DNA of 64,000 nucleotides from Burkholderia sp. WP9. Its GTDB lineage: Bacteria > Pseudomonadota > Gammaproteobacteria > Burkholderiales > Burkholderiaceae. The stretch's first letter is position 1. Each line of letters begins with the position of its first letter. Below are positions 36,084-44,997 of this stretch, in pieces. Location of the stretch: contig NZ_FNTG01000002.1 of assembly GCF_900104795.1 (NCBI RefSeq), positions 3,038,001 through 3,102,000 on the forward strand, read 5' to 3'. The translations under genes were made by a program, and so were the position numbers. Under the pieces are notes generated by a model. It was given only the letters and a program-made list of their open reading frames with translations, was not told where the DNA came from and did not search any database.

Positions 36084-36461
36084 TCACTCTCGCAATATTT
36101 CGCCAATCAGCGCTAGCAGTCGCGCGTCGTCCAACGGCTTCGAGAAGAACCCAGCGGCTCCTCCGGCTTCGGCTTGCTCGAGAAGTTGCTGCGTCGCGTA
36201 GGCGGTAATGAAAATGACAGGGATTGGCCGTTGCCATAGCTTGATCGACTCGAGCAGCGCAAAGCCGTCCATGCCTGGCATGTGAATATCCGCGACAACG
36301 AGTTTCAGCTCTGTCCGGCGCATATCACCTAGAAGATGGTTGGCGGACTCATAGGCAACGACCTTCCAGTTTGCCGAGCGAAGCAGGCTGGATGTGGCCA
36401 TCCGGACGGATTCGTCGTCGTCCACCACCCCAATAACTGCTGGAGAGCCCTTTGATGTCAT
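36084..36461 (-). CDS. Single-domain response regulator (CheY-like)
   Basis: A 125-residue receiver domain alone. The acidic pocket is VVDDDES (14-16), the phospho-acceptor is D58 in VVADIHMPGMDG, the Thr is in VIFITAY, and the Lys is in FSKPLDD. It has no output domain, so it would act by protein contact or as a phosphate relay or sink. A dyad GGATTC...GAATCC lies 24-44 bases upstream of the ATG. With the FixJ-like gene upstream it probably takes phosphate from a histidine kinase such as the giant sensor. Confidence 0.9.
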   Translation of the reverse strand: MTSKGSPAVIGVVDDDESVRMATSSLLRSANWKVVAYESANHLLGDMRRTELKLVVADIHMPGMDGFALLESIKLWQRPIPVIFITAYATQQLLEQAEAGGAAGFFSKPLDDARLLALIGEILRE

Positions 36462-36634
36462 CTCGAGTCCGCGGGTCAGCGAAGGGATTCAGAAAGGCCG
36501 AATCCTCTAGGCAAATTACAGGCCAACGGACGAGGCGACAATAAGACCTTAGAGTGATCTTAGTGATAGTTCGTATTAGCGGGGAACGTTCCGGTCTGAA
36601 GACGGCGGCCGCAGCGCAGTGAGCGCAAAGGCTT

Positions 36635-37294
36635 TTACCTGGCGTCCTGGTGGACAGGCAGCACCTGCTGCAACATCCTGACGACATCGGGCACCGAGCG
36701 TGCTTTCAGCTTGTGCATCGCCTGCGCGCGATGGATTTTGACCGTCACTTCGCTAAGACACAGGCGGTCGGCGATCTGCTTGTTCAACAGCCCTTCGGCG
36801 ACCAGGCTGATGACTTCCCGCTCCCGTGCTGTCAGCGAATCGTAGGTTTGGCGGATGCCGGCAACGATCTTTTCCTGGCACTTCAATTCACTATCCCTTT
36901 TCAGGGCCGCGGCGATCGTATCGATCAGGTCCTGTTCCCTGAACGGCTTTGTCATGAAATCGAAAGCACCCGCTTTCATTGCCTTCACGGACATCTCAAT
37001 GTCACCGTGCCCGGTCAGAAATATGACCGGAAATCGAACACTCTCTTTAAATGGCTCCCGCTGCAGGGTCAGGCCACTCGTGCCTCGCAGCCGAACGTCA
37101 AGAATGAGGCAACTCGGCACGTCTGGCATTTCCGCGGCGAGAAAATCGTCGGCCGATTCGTACGCCCGTACCTGAATTCCGATGGACATCAGCAAGGAGG
37201 TGAGGGCGCCTCGAACAGACTCGTCATCGTCAACCACATAAACGAGCGAGTCCGGCAATGATTCACTTCCTTGCCCAACGTTGTCATGTTTCAT
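36635..37294 (-). CDS. FixJ/NarL-family response regulator
   Basis: A 219-residue two-domain regulator. The receiver has VVDDDESVRG, phospho-acceptor D66 (LILDVRL), FLTGHGD and K116 (TKPF). A LuxR-type HTH follows (LTAREREVISLVAEGLLNKQIADRLCLSEVTVKIHRAQAMHKL). The FixJ branch pairs with PAS histidine kinases. It lies 173 bases upstream of the CheY-like gene on the same strand; the two together with the giant kinase 6 kb away could form one system now pulled apart by IS insertions. The pairing is inference. Confidence 0.92.
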   Translation of the reverse strand: MKHDNVGQGSESLPDSLVYVVDDDESVRGALTSLLMSIGIQVRAYESADDFLAAEMPDVPSCLILDVRLRGTSGLTLQREPFKESVRFPVIFLTGHGDIEMSVKAMKAGAFDFMTKPFREQDLIDTIAAALKRDSELKCQEKIVAGIRQTYDSLTAREREVISLVAEGLLNKQIADRLCLSEVTVKIHRAQAMHKLKARSVPDVVRMLQQVLPVHQDAR

Positions 37295-37561
37295 CGCTCG
37301 ATCTTCGCAAAGTTCGTTGCGCTAAGATAACGCCGATACTCTGCGTATAGTAAGCAATGCTCGGGCTTATCGCCACATATTGCTTACGGTCTTCCCTTTG
37401 TTATGGTGATCGAGGGCATACCGTTAGCTCATCGCCTGATCGCCGAAAAAAATTACGCCGTTTCTACTGATGAATCAACCAGTCCGCGTAAGAGGCGTCA
37501 CATCTCCCGATGATCTCCTGCGTCCATTCCGGGCGCGACCCGGAGACTGCGCGTCGTTGAT

Positions 37562-37690
37562 CTACTGCAGGCAAACGCGACTCAGGTCGACTGTCCGGCG
37601 ATAAACGTTCTTGTTGATCCACGGGACGAAGGTGTACTCGTCGTACGCGTTACTGCCAATAAATATCCAGTTGTGCAATACGTAAGACAT
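37562..37690 (-). CDS. Small ORF, 42 residues, strong ribosome site
   Basis: A short minus-strand frame MSYVLHNWIFIGSNAYDEY..., ending VDLSRVCLQ. It is preceded by GAGGAG at an ideal 7-base distance. The composition (several Tyr, Trp, Asn) is normal for a protein rather than for noise in GC-rich DNA. I do not recognise a family and see no signal peptide or membrane segment. It lies between the FixJ-like regulator and a membrane protein gene on the same strand. Confidence 0.5.
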   Translation of the reverse strand: MSYVLHNWIFIGSNAYDEYTFVPWINKNVYRRTVDLSRVCLQ

Positions 37691-37759
37691 ATCCAACTCC
37701 TCAAACAAATGCGCTGACGCGCAACTGGATTGCTACCAGGGACGCTGTGGCTGGCGCGA

Positions 37760-38203
37760 CTACTTTTCTCGCGACGATGCGATGCCGAACGCCACTGCGC
37801 ATATAGCCTTGATGAAGCATTCGACCAACGAGAAAATTGCTATTGCGAAGGACTGGTTGAATTCCGTCGGGAGTACGGGTGCGATGGCCAACACGCTCGC
37901 ACCGCAGAGGAAGGCAAACGTCTCGCGAGCAAAGCGTGCTTTGGCCACGGCGGCCAGACCTGTGCCGACCACGACGAGCTTCGACAGGAGCAAGGCCGGC
38001 AGACCGGCGTGTACCTCTGACTGACCCAGTTCTAGCGGTGCTTCAATCAACGACCAAGCACAGACGACAAGCACGAGTGTTTTGAATACCCGCTCGGAAA
38101 GTGCATTCGCCGTGCCGGCGTCGCCCTGAATCCAGCGTGGCCTTAAGGGAAGCGCGTCGCCGTGCAGACTCGTCACTGAATAGGTCGTTTCCTTTGCATT
38201 CAC
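37760..38203 (-). CDS. Hypothetical inner-membrane protein
   Basis: A 147-residue protein from a GTG start (GAGGAG 8 bases ahead). After about 35 polar residues come roughly three hydrophobic helices (VFKTLVLVVCAWSLIEAPL, ALLLSKLVVVGTGLAAVA, FAIAIFSLVECFIKAICAVAF). No family is recognised. Its start region and upstream DNA are repeated in degenerate form at 54.25 kb next to the universal stress protein gene. Confidence 0.7.
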   Translation of the reverse strand: MNAKETTYSVTSLHGDALPLRPRWIQGDAGTANALSERVFKTLVLVVCAWSLIEAPLELGQSEVHAGLPALLLSKLVVVGTGLAAVAKARFARETFAFLCGASVLAIAPVLPTEFNQSFAIAIFSLVECFIKAICAVAFGIASSREK

Positions 38204-38375
38204 GGCTCGTTCTCCTCGTCGGCTGTACGCGAGACGGCCGCGTTTGCCATGAGATCAAGGTAGACGGCTCAGCCGTGGAAAACCATTGTACGAACGGGTG
38301 GCACTGCCTCTGACAAAGCGTATGGAACTCATACGGCCGCATATCCAATAGGACCCGACGTCCGCCTCGTGGACG
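38184..38375. repeat. Dispersed ~190-bp segment, copy A
   Basis: Matches 54241-54437. Shared blocks include TTGCATTCAC, GATCAAGGTAGAC versus AATCAAGGTAGAC, TCAGCCG, GAAAACCA and GAACGGGTGGC. It covers the start codon and the upstream region of the membrane protein gene at 37760-38203. Small substitutions and a few indels show that the copies have been apart for some time. Confidence 0.7.
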
Positions 38376-38652
38376 TCAATACCAGTGGCCTGTCCTCGTC
38401 ATACAGGAGCGAAAGCGTCCGGACGCGCGGCATCTTCCACACCTTGGTATGGGTTTCGCAACCGAAGTGCGGCTGCCCGGCATCCCTTGGATGTATGGTC
38501 TGCCGACGCTATTCGAAGTAGGGTTCATTACGCCTGCTCAAACGATTTATTGAGTGAAGGCCGCTATCGTCATAACCGGGCGAGGACATCTTTTTAGAAC
38601 GTGCCCCAGCCATACCCTCACAGGCATTCGTCTCACCGAACGGAGACTGAAA
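38376..38652. other. Upstream region of the PfpI-like gene
   Basis: Just under 300 bases without a gene between copy A of the dispersed repeat and the DJ-1/PfpI gene. It should hold that gene's promoter; I could not assign -35/-10 boxes. Confidence 0.35.
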
Positions 38653-39330
38653 ATGAAGATTCTGATGGTTTTGACTTCGCACAACGTGCTTGGAAACACC
38701 GGCAAGCCGACGGGTTTTTGGCTTGAGGAGTTCACGGCTCCCTACTATGCCTTCATAGATGCCGGTGCAGAGGTCACCGTGGCTTCGGTCAAAGGCGGTC
38801 AGCCTCCGATCGATCCAAAAAGCGACGAGCCGGGCAACCAGACCGACTCGATGGAACGCTTCAAGAAAGACCCTGCAAACCAGAAGGTCCTCGCCAATAC
38901 CGTCAAGCTTTCCGAAGTAACATCGGACAGCTATGATGCGATCTTCTATCCTGGTGGCCACGGCCCGTTGTGGGATCTGGTTGGCGACAAGAAATCGATC
39001 GCTCTGATCGAGGAGTTTTATAACGCCGGCAAGCCAGTGGCCGCCGTCTGTCACGCTCCCGCCGTCTTTAAAAACGTCACCTATCAGGGGCAGCCCATCG
39101 TCAAGGAAAAGCGCGTCACGGGCTTTAGCAATAGCGAGGAGGAAGCCGTGCAACTTACTACGGTCGTGCCGTTCCTCGTAGAGGACGAACTGAAGCGGCT
39201 AGGCGGTCTCTATGAAAAAGGTCCCGACTGGTCGATTTATACGATCGTCGACGGGCGGCTGATCACAGGTCAGAACCCTGCCTCATCTGGCCCGGCTGCG
39301 AGGGAACTGATCAAGCTCCTGCAGGCCTAG
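38653..39330 (+). CDS. DJ-1/PfpI superfamily protein, Hsp31-like
   Basis: A 225-residue class I glutamine amidotransferase-like protein of the Hsp31/DJ-1 group. The N-terminal MKILMVLTSHNVLGNTGKPTGFWLEE supplies the conserved Glu. The nucleophile elbow is AAVCHAPAVF (Cys), and PGGHGPLWDL is the other family loop. Such proteins act as glyoxalase III, deglycase or chaperones against carbonyl and other stress. The start at 38653 follows GGAGACTGAAA; the upstream extension of the frame has no similarity. It is followed by the SucA-like gene about 225 bases on. Confidence 0.9.
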   Translation: MKILMVLTSHNVLGNTGKPTGFWLEEFTAPYYAFIDAGAEVTVASVKGGQPPIDPKSDEPGNQTDSMERFKKDPANQKVLANTVKLSEVTSDSYDAIFYPGGHGPLWDLVGDKKSIALIEEFYNAGKPVAAVCHAPAVFKNVTYQGQPIVKEKRVTGFSNSEEEAVQLTTVVPFLVEDELKRLGGLYEKGPDWSIYTIVDGRLITGQNPASSGPAARELIKLLQA

Positions 39331-39555
39331 TTTCATTTCGGTGGGGGCTCTGCGGCCCGCGCACGCGTCAAAAGGGGACGGCCGTCCGATCTTGCACAGG
39401 AGTCGCCCATCCCGGGACACAGTCCACTTGCTCATTCGGGTCTTTGTTGTGGAGTACACGCGGGTGTGTTGGATTGACCAGGGCGATGACCGGTATTGCC
39501 TTGGGTAAATTCGTGGCGGATACCGGGTATGTGCCCGACTGAGGACAGGGTCATC

Positions 39556-42381
39556 ATGATGATGCGGAGTCGGAGTACCTCCTTCCTGTTTGGAGGCAAT
39601 GCTCCTTATGTCGAGGAGCAATACGAGGCATACCTTGCCGACGTGAACACGGTGTCGGAGGAATGGCGTGGCTATTTCGACGCGTTGCAGGAAGTGCCGG
39701 CGGCTGATGGATCAGACTCGGGTGATGTCGCGCACGCGCCCGTCGTGTCGCGCTTTATCGAGTTGGCCCGGCAGGCGCGAACCCGAGGACCCTCGGAGGG
39801 CGACGTGCTCCGTTTCGCCCGGAAGCAGGTCGCCGTGCAGGCCCTGGTTTCAGCCTATCGCATGGTTGGCACCCGCAATGCTCATCTGGATCCGCTACGT
39901 TGGGCCGTGCCGGTGCCGGTGCCTGAATTAAACCCGAGTTACTACGATCTGTCCCACGCGGACATGAATACGAAGTTCAGCACGTCGGGCACTTACTTTT
40001 CCGACGACGACGCGACGCTCGGCGATCTGGTGCAGGCGCTGACAGAAACGTATTGCGGGACGCTGGGCGGCGAGTTCATGCATCTTGCCGATCCCGATCA
40101 GCGAGGCTGGTGGCAAATGCGTCTCGAATCTTCGCGTACGAAGGCGACCCTGGACACCGGTGACAAGCTGCACATCCTCGAACGGTTGACAGCGGCCGAG
40201 GGCCTTGAAAAATACCTCCATGCCCGCTACGTCGGTCAGAAACGCTTTTCGCTCGAGGGTGGCGAGTCGCTCATCGTGCTGCTGGATGAGCTGGTTGCAT
40301 ACGGCGCCACCAAGGGCATCAAGAGCTCGATTCTCAGCATGGCCCACCGTGGGCGACTGAACGTTCTCGTCAATATTGTCGGAAAGCCGCCGGCTGCGTT
40401 GTTCGACGAGTTCGACGGAAAAACCGCGCATCTTCTGCCGGCGGGTGACGTCAAATATCACAAGGGCTTTACCGGCCTGCTCCCGACTGCAACCGGGCCA
40501 GCGGAAGTCACACTCGCGTTCAACCCTTCGCACCTCGAAATTGTAAACCCGGTTATTCAAGGGATCGCTCGCGCGCGCGCCGAAGTATTGGGGCAAGGCG
40601 CGGCTGCGGTCCTGCCAGTGGAGATTCACGGGGACGCCGCGATTTCGGGGCAAGGTATCGTCATGGAGACGATGAACCTGTCGAATACCAGAGGCTACGG
40701 CACCGGCGGCACGATCCATGTGGTGGTGAATAACCAGGTCGGCTTCACCACGTCCGATCCGCGCGATGTCCGGTCGTCGTTCTATTGCACCGACATCGCC
40801 AAGATGATCGAGGCGCCGATCCTGCACGTGAACGGCGATGACCCTGAGGCGGTTGTTGCGGCGACGCGCCTCGCTATCGATTTTCGCGTGATGTTCAGGA
40901 AGAGCGTCGTTATCGATCTGGTCTGCTTCCGCCGTCATGGTCACCAGGAACAGGACACGCCGAACATCACCCAACCGTTGATGTATCGCTCCATTGCAGG
41001 TCATCCGGGTGTCCGCACGCTCTACGCGAAGAAGCTCGTGGACGAACGGGTCGTGACGACGGAAGACGTGGAGAGATATGTCCACGATTACCGTGAGCAT
41101 CTTGACGCTGCGCAAGCCAACGAAGAGAAGAAGCCGGTCGATACAAAGAGCGAAGAGGTGACCTGGCCGCAGGTGCTCGATGGAAACGTTGGCCGTATCT
41201 ATTACGCACCACCGTTGCCGGACCACGTTCGGAAACTCGCATTCAAGATTACAAGCGTTCCCGAGCAGTATTCACTGCATCCGCTCGTAGGGAAAGTGAT
41301 GAGCGCCCGCCGCGAGATGGCGGAAGGCAAGCGTCCGCTGGACTGGGGTATGGCGGAGCATTTGGCCTTTGCCTCTCTTCTGTCTGCGGGGATTGACGTG
41401 CGTTTGAGCGGCCAGGACAGTGAACGCGGTACGTTCAGCCATCGTCACGCGGTAATTCACGATCAGAAGCGGTCCATTCGCGGAGAAGGCACGTACGTCC
41501 CGCTGCACAATGTGTCGGATGACCAGGGCCGATTTGCGCTTACTAACTCGATTCTGTCGGAGGCGGCGGTCCTGGCCTTCGAGTATGGATACTCGATTGT
41601 TCGACAGAACGCACTCGTATTATGGGAGGCGCAGTTTGGCGACTTTGCGAACGGGGCGCAGGTCGTTATCGACAATTTTCTGTCGGCAGGCGCTGCAAAG
41701 TGGGGGCAGCATAGTGGTGTAACAATGCTGCTTCCCCACGGCCAGGAAGGGGAAGGTCCGGAACACGCGTCCGCACGCCTCGAACGTTACCTGCAACTTT
41801 GTGCGCAGGACAACATGAGGGTTGTTCAGCCCACGACACCGGCGCAGATTTTTCACCTGCTGCGGATGCAGGCAGTGCTCCCCGATCGCGTTCCACTCAT
41901 TGTGATGACGCCAAAATCCCTTCTGCGCCACCCGGATGCTATCAGCAGCCTCGAGGACCTTGCGAAAGGCCGATTCAACGAAATTCTTGCCGAACCGCCG
42001 ACGACGGAAGCAGCGTCCAGGGTCGACCGGGTCATCCTGTGTTCGGGCAAAGTCTACTTCGAACTTCTAGGGCGTCAGCGTAAGGTTAAAAGGGACAATA
42101 TCGCGCTGATTCGCATTGAGCAGTTGTATCCGTTCCCCGCAAAGCAAATCAGTTCGGGGCTGGAGCGCTATCCTAATCTGAAGTGCGTCGTCTGGTGTCA
42201 GGAAGAGTCAAAAAACCAGGGTGCGCGGAATTATGTGCTGGAGCAGATGCTGGAAATCGTGAAGGCTCCTGCGACGCTGCGTTATATCGGACCTGATGCA
42301 ACCGCATCAACTGCGCCGGGTTACCGGTCGATACACGTAGCGCGTCAGGAAACGTATTTGCACGCAGCGATCGATGAGTAA
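39556..42381 (+). CDS. 2-oxoglutarate dehydrogenase E1-like protein, orphan
   Basis: About 941 residues, as in E. coli SucA (933). It opens with SFLFGGNAPYVEEQYEAYL. The ThDP-binding half has SMAHRGRLNVLVNI, FNPSHLEIVNPVIQG, IHGDAAISGQGIVMET and VNNQVGFTT; the C-terminal half has HGQEGEGPEHASARLERYLQLC and SLLRHPDA. It would decarboxylate 2-oxoglutarate (or another 2-oxoacid) and hand succinyl to an E2. Neither odhB/sucB nor lpd is nearby, unlike the usual sucA-sucB-lpd operon, so it must borrow an E2 or do something else. Three ATGs stand in a row at the start (39556, 39559, 39562); the first is given. Confidence 0.9.
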   Translation: MMMRSRSTSFLFGGNAPYVEEQYEAYLADVNTVSEEWRGYFDALQEVPAADGSDSGDVAHAPVVSRFIELARQARTRGPSEGDVLRFARKQVAVQALVSAYRMVGTRNAHLDPLRWAVPVPVPELNPSYYDLSHADMNTKFSTSGTYFSDDDATLGDLVQALTETYCGTLGGEFMHLADPDQRGWWQMRLESSRTKATLDTGDKLHILERLTAAEGLEKYLHARYVGQKRFSLEGGESLIVLLDELVAYGATKGIKSSILSMAHRGRLNVLVNIVGKPPAALFDEFDGKTAHLLPAGDVKYHKGFTGLLPTATGPAEVTLAFNPSHLEIVNPVIQGIARARAEVLGQGAAAVLPVEIHGDAAISGQGIVMETMNLSNTRGYGTGGTIHVVVNNQVGFTTSDPRDVRSSFYCTDIAKMIEAPILHVNGDDPEAVVAATRLAIDFRVMFRKSVVIDLVCFRRHGHQEQDTPNITQPLMYRSIAGHPGVRTLYAKKLVDERVVTTEDVERYVHDYREHLDAAQANEEKKPVDTKSEEVTWPQVLDGNVGRIYYAPPLPDHVRKLAFKITSVPEQYSLHPLVGKVMSARREMAEGKRPLDWGMAEHLAFASLLSAGIDVRLSGQDSERGTFSHRHAVIHDQKRSIRGEGTYVPLHNVSDDQGRFALTNSILSEAAVLAFEYGYSIVRQNALVLWEAQFGDFANGAQVVIDNFLSAGAAKWGQHSGVTMLLPHGQEGEGPEHASARLERYLQLCAQDNMRVVQPTTPAQIFHLLRMQAVLPDRVPLIVMTPKSLLRHPDAISSLEDLAKGRFNEILAEPPTTEAASRVDRVILCSGKVYFELLGRQRKVKRDNIALIRIEQLYPFPAKQISSGLERYPNLKCVVWCQEESKNQGARNYVLEQMLEIVKAPATLRYIGPDATASTAPGYRSIHVARQETYLHAAIDE

Positions 42382-42962
42382 GGCGACGGCAAGGGCGACC
42401 CGGAGACGAGGCAATCAATTCACTCTCGTTGGTAGGTTCAAAGTGTCGGGTCTGAGCTTGCGTGTCCATGGATTCCTCGGCCGTGTCCATATGATGCTTC
42501 GTCGCATTGAATTCGAGGTTCGACGTTTCAAGTGTTTTTGGCGGCGATACATGTCCGCACGGCGGAAGAACCGTTACTCTGATTTGAATTTCTAATGAAA
42601 TCGCATGGATAGATGCGAGCGCCTCTCGGCGAACCAGAGTCGGCAGTCCACGACATTCCTTTGAGATCGGATTCGGGATGCGGTCGCGTGTTCCGCGAAC
42701 ACGAACTGACGGTTGGTCTCATTTCGCGGTTCTACGCACCTCAACTCTTCGCTGGTCATGATGCGCGATCACGTGGCGATGGCGCCCGATACTGCTGGTC
42801 TTGGTTACATGGTGTAAAAAGTGAATTGAGCCTGGCCTGGTTCGTGGCGCCACGCTTCACCTCTATGATCCTCTCAGCGAACGTCACCCGAAGGCATATC
42901 ACGGTTTTCTTGAAGACTGGCGAGATGGGCCTGTGCAATAGAGAAATTTTGCGGAATTAGTT
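42382..42962. other. Gene-free spacer after the E1 gene
   Basis: About 580 bases, somewhat lower in GC than the surroundings. Two plus-strand frames (42374-42595 and 42613-42960) are open but show no ribosome site and no recognisable similarity. I treat them as chance. Confidence 0.4.
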
Positions 42963-43595
42963 ATGAAACTTATATTTGTAGGCGATCCAATGTGCTCCTG
43001 GTGTTATGGCTTCCAACGGGAGATGACAACGATTGCAGAGGCGATGCCTACCCTTGAAGTGCAGGTGGTGCTGGGCGGCCTGGCCGCGGGTTCCACACAG
43101 GTTCTGGACGACGCGGGTAAGCAGTTCCGCTTGGGTCACTGGGCACGCGTCGAGCAACTCAGCGGTGCGCAATTCAATCGTGAAGCGTTGCTCGCGAGGA
43201 AGAACTTTGTCTATGACACTGAGCCAGTTTGCCGTGCTGTGGTTACGGCACGTCTGATTGAGCCTTCGGCCAATCTGCTGACGGTCTTCGGTGCATTCCA
43301 GCGGGCTTTCTATGTTGATGGCCTGGATACCACCGACGCTAAGGTTCTGGCGGCGATTGGCGCGTCGGCGTTGAAGGCGGTGGGGTTTGATGTCGACGCC
43401 GATGCGTTCCTCTCCGTCTGGTCTTCTGAGGAAGCGGTGCGGGTAACTCGTGAGGATTTCGCGCTGACCCGGCGCCTGGGTGTGTCAGGCTTCCCTTCGC
43501 TGTTTGCAGAGCTGAACGGAAAGATAGGGCTGCTCAGCTCGGGATACACATCGGCGGCCAGCGTTCAACAAACGCTCATGCGCCTCGCCGCATAA
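42963..43595 (+). CDS. DsbA-family thioredoxin-fold protein
   Basis: A 210-residue protein of the DsbA/FrnE-like cytoplasmic group. The active site is CSWC at residues 11-14 (VGDPMCSWCYGFQREM). The all-helical insert and the cis-Pro loop GVSGFPSL are typical. No signal peptide, so it should be a cytoplasmic oxidoreductase or an isomerase-like enzyme, possibly related to oxidative or electrophile stress. The ribosome site is weak. Alone in its transcription unit. Confidence 0.88.
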   Translation: MKLIFVGDPMCSWCYGFQREMTTIAEAMPTLEVQVVLGGLAAGSTQVLDDAGKQFRLGHWARVEQLSGAQFNREALLARKNFVYDTEPVCRAVVTARLIEPSANLLTVFGAFQRAFYVDGLDTTDAKVLAAIGASALKAVGFDVDADAFLSVWSSEEAVRVTREDFALTRRLGVSGFPSLFAELNGKIGLLSSGYTSAASVQQTLMRLAA

Positions 43596-44258
43596 CGAAC
43601 CAACGGGGTCTGGAAGGTAGGCACGTCGCGCGAGAATCCGATGGTGCCGACGCTGGGCGTGGGCGCATGTAAGCACCGAAGGATATGGGGCCATGCTGGA
43701 AGTGTTGTCCCGGAAAGAACCCTTTTCCTAAACGCGCGTTCTATCCTCAACTGAGTAGCCCTATCATGTCCTTGGAGCAAATACGCAGACGCGAGAACCG
43801 ATAGGTGGACAGGCCGCTGCATCGAATATCGCAGAGAGCTAAAGGGAGAGCCGCGGGACGGTCGCCCAAATCGAATCAATTCTGCCGCATATCCCCATGA
43901 CGGCGGGTGGCATGTTCAATGTGGCAGTGTCGATTAAGACGAGACTGCGAGCTGTCGATTGCTGATTGAAAAGGTCAGTACTGGTACCGGCGACGCGGAC
44001 ACCTTGAACGCATGGCCAGCACCTGAAACGACTTGTGCGAGCGTATGACGAGGTTGAGCGATGGAAGTGTTTTGTACATCCATTCCAACGACCTGCGACG
44101 CTGTGGAACACCGGATATCTCGCCGTGACGCACAAGCTGCCGTCCGGATGCGGGTGGGTCACACGCATCCGTTCGGTGCGCTGAAAGTGCTGGTGCCAAC
44201 GTGGTGTCCTGCTCGGCGAGAGTGAAACGTCACGGTTCTATTCGTAAGGAGCGGGGCC
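43596..44258. other. Gene-free spacer, possible old debris
   Basis: About 660 bases with only short, overlapping frames in both directions. The stretch around 43900-44230 has the look of decayed coding sequence, with frames that run for 80-100 codons. I could not match it to any transposase or enzyme family. Confidence 0.35.
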
Positions 44259-44675
44259 ATGCTGATTAGCCGAGTTGATCCTTGGTCTCAGACGATACAG
44301 CTGTTGTCATCGGGACTGCGATGTCCAGATGCGGGTACCGATAGGATGTCCGTGGTAAAGCGCGGGACATTTTATGGCGGTGGGGCCACGTCAAGCACCA
44401 GTCAGTTGCCTCGCCTGAGTCTGATTGAGCGAACCACCTCGCTAACCGTGACGATTGCGTGGCGCGATTCTACGAGCTGTTTCTACGGCGCGCAGATCTG
44501 GCGGGTCGCAAAGGCCAGGGTATCAGGTATATGCGCGTTGAGCGGGCAACGGATCAGGCGCGGTGACCGCATATTTCATCCGCAGCGCTCCAAACCTGAA
44601 CCGGTCAATGCTCGGGCGATGATCCTCGAATCGGTCCTCAACGCGATTGAACCGCTGGAGACAAGCCAGATGTAG
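44259..44675 (+). CDS. DUF3331-like protein
   Basis: A 138-residue protein with the pattern I associate with DUF3331 of Burkholderiaceae: VTIAWRDSTSCFYGAQIW, then SGICALSGQRIRRGDRIFHP and a C-terminal NARAMILESVLNAIE. AAGGAG lies at a suitable distance before the ATG. Function is unknown; the CALSG...RGD part suggests a small zinc-finger-like or recognition module. It lies alone in a gene-poor stretch, upstream of the LysR gene. The family call is from memory of the motif pattern, so moderately secure. Confidence 0.65.
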   Translation: MLISRVDPWSQTIQLLSSGLRCPDAGTDRMSVVKRGTFYGGGATSSTSQLPRLSLIERTTSLTVTIAWRDSTSCFYGAQIWRVAKARVSGICALSGQRIRRGDRIFHPQRSKPEPVNARAMILESVLNAIEPLETSQM

Positions 44676-44997
44676 ATGCTCTTCGTTTCGCCAATCGATA
44701 TGCGGCTTGTATTCGCGCCTTCGCCGAGTGCCAACCCGCCTCGCTAGCCCATGATGAAGGGCGATGGCGTCCTGCAACCACGAAAGTTTTCGAAGGTCCA
44801 ATTCTACTGAATGGATGCGCGCATCCGATCGTATTAGATGCGCACGCGAGCGCACGGTGCGTTACACCTTATCGGACGATGGCACCACGCCGCGTTCGCG
44901 GTTACCCTGCATTCGTTTCCCGGCTGTTTAGATTTTGTCGTCAAAGACGAATCATGGCACCTGGATATTCACTCTATATTGACCAGTGAGGTGCGAG
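44676..44997. other. Spacer upstream of the LysR gene
   Basis: About 320 bases with no supported gene; the end near 44930-44997 is AT-richer and should carry the LysR promoter. Assignment of boxes was not possible. Confidence 0.35.

Noticed and set aside
38220..38260. FNR/ANR-type box in the upstream region of the membrane protein gene
   Set aside because: Half-sites are present only loosely (TTGCC...ATCAA) and the spacing is one base too long.
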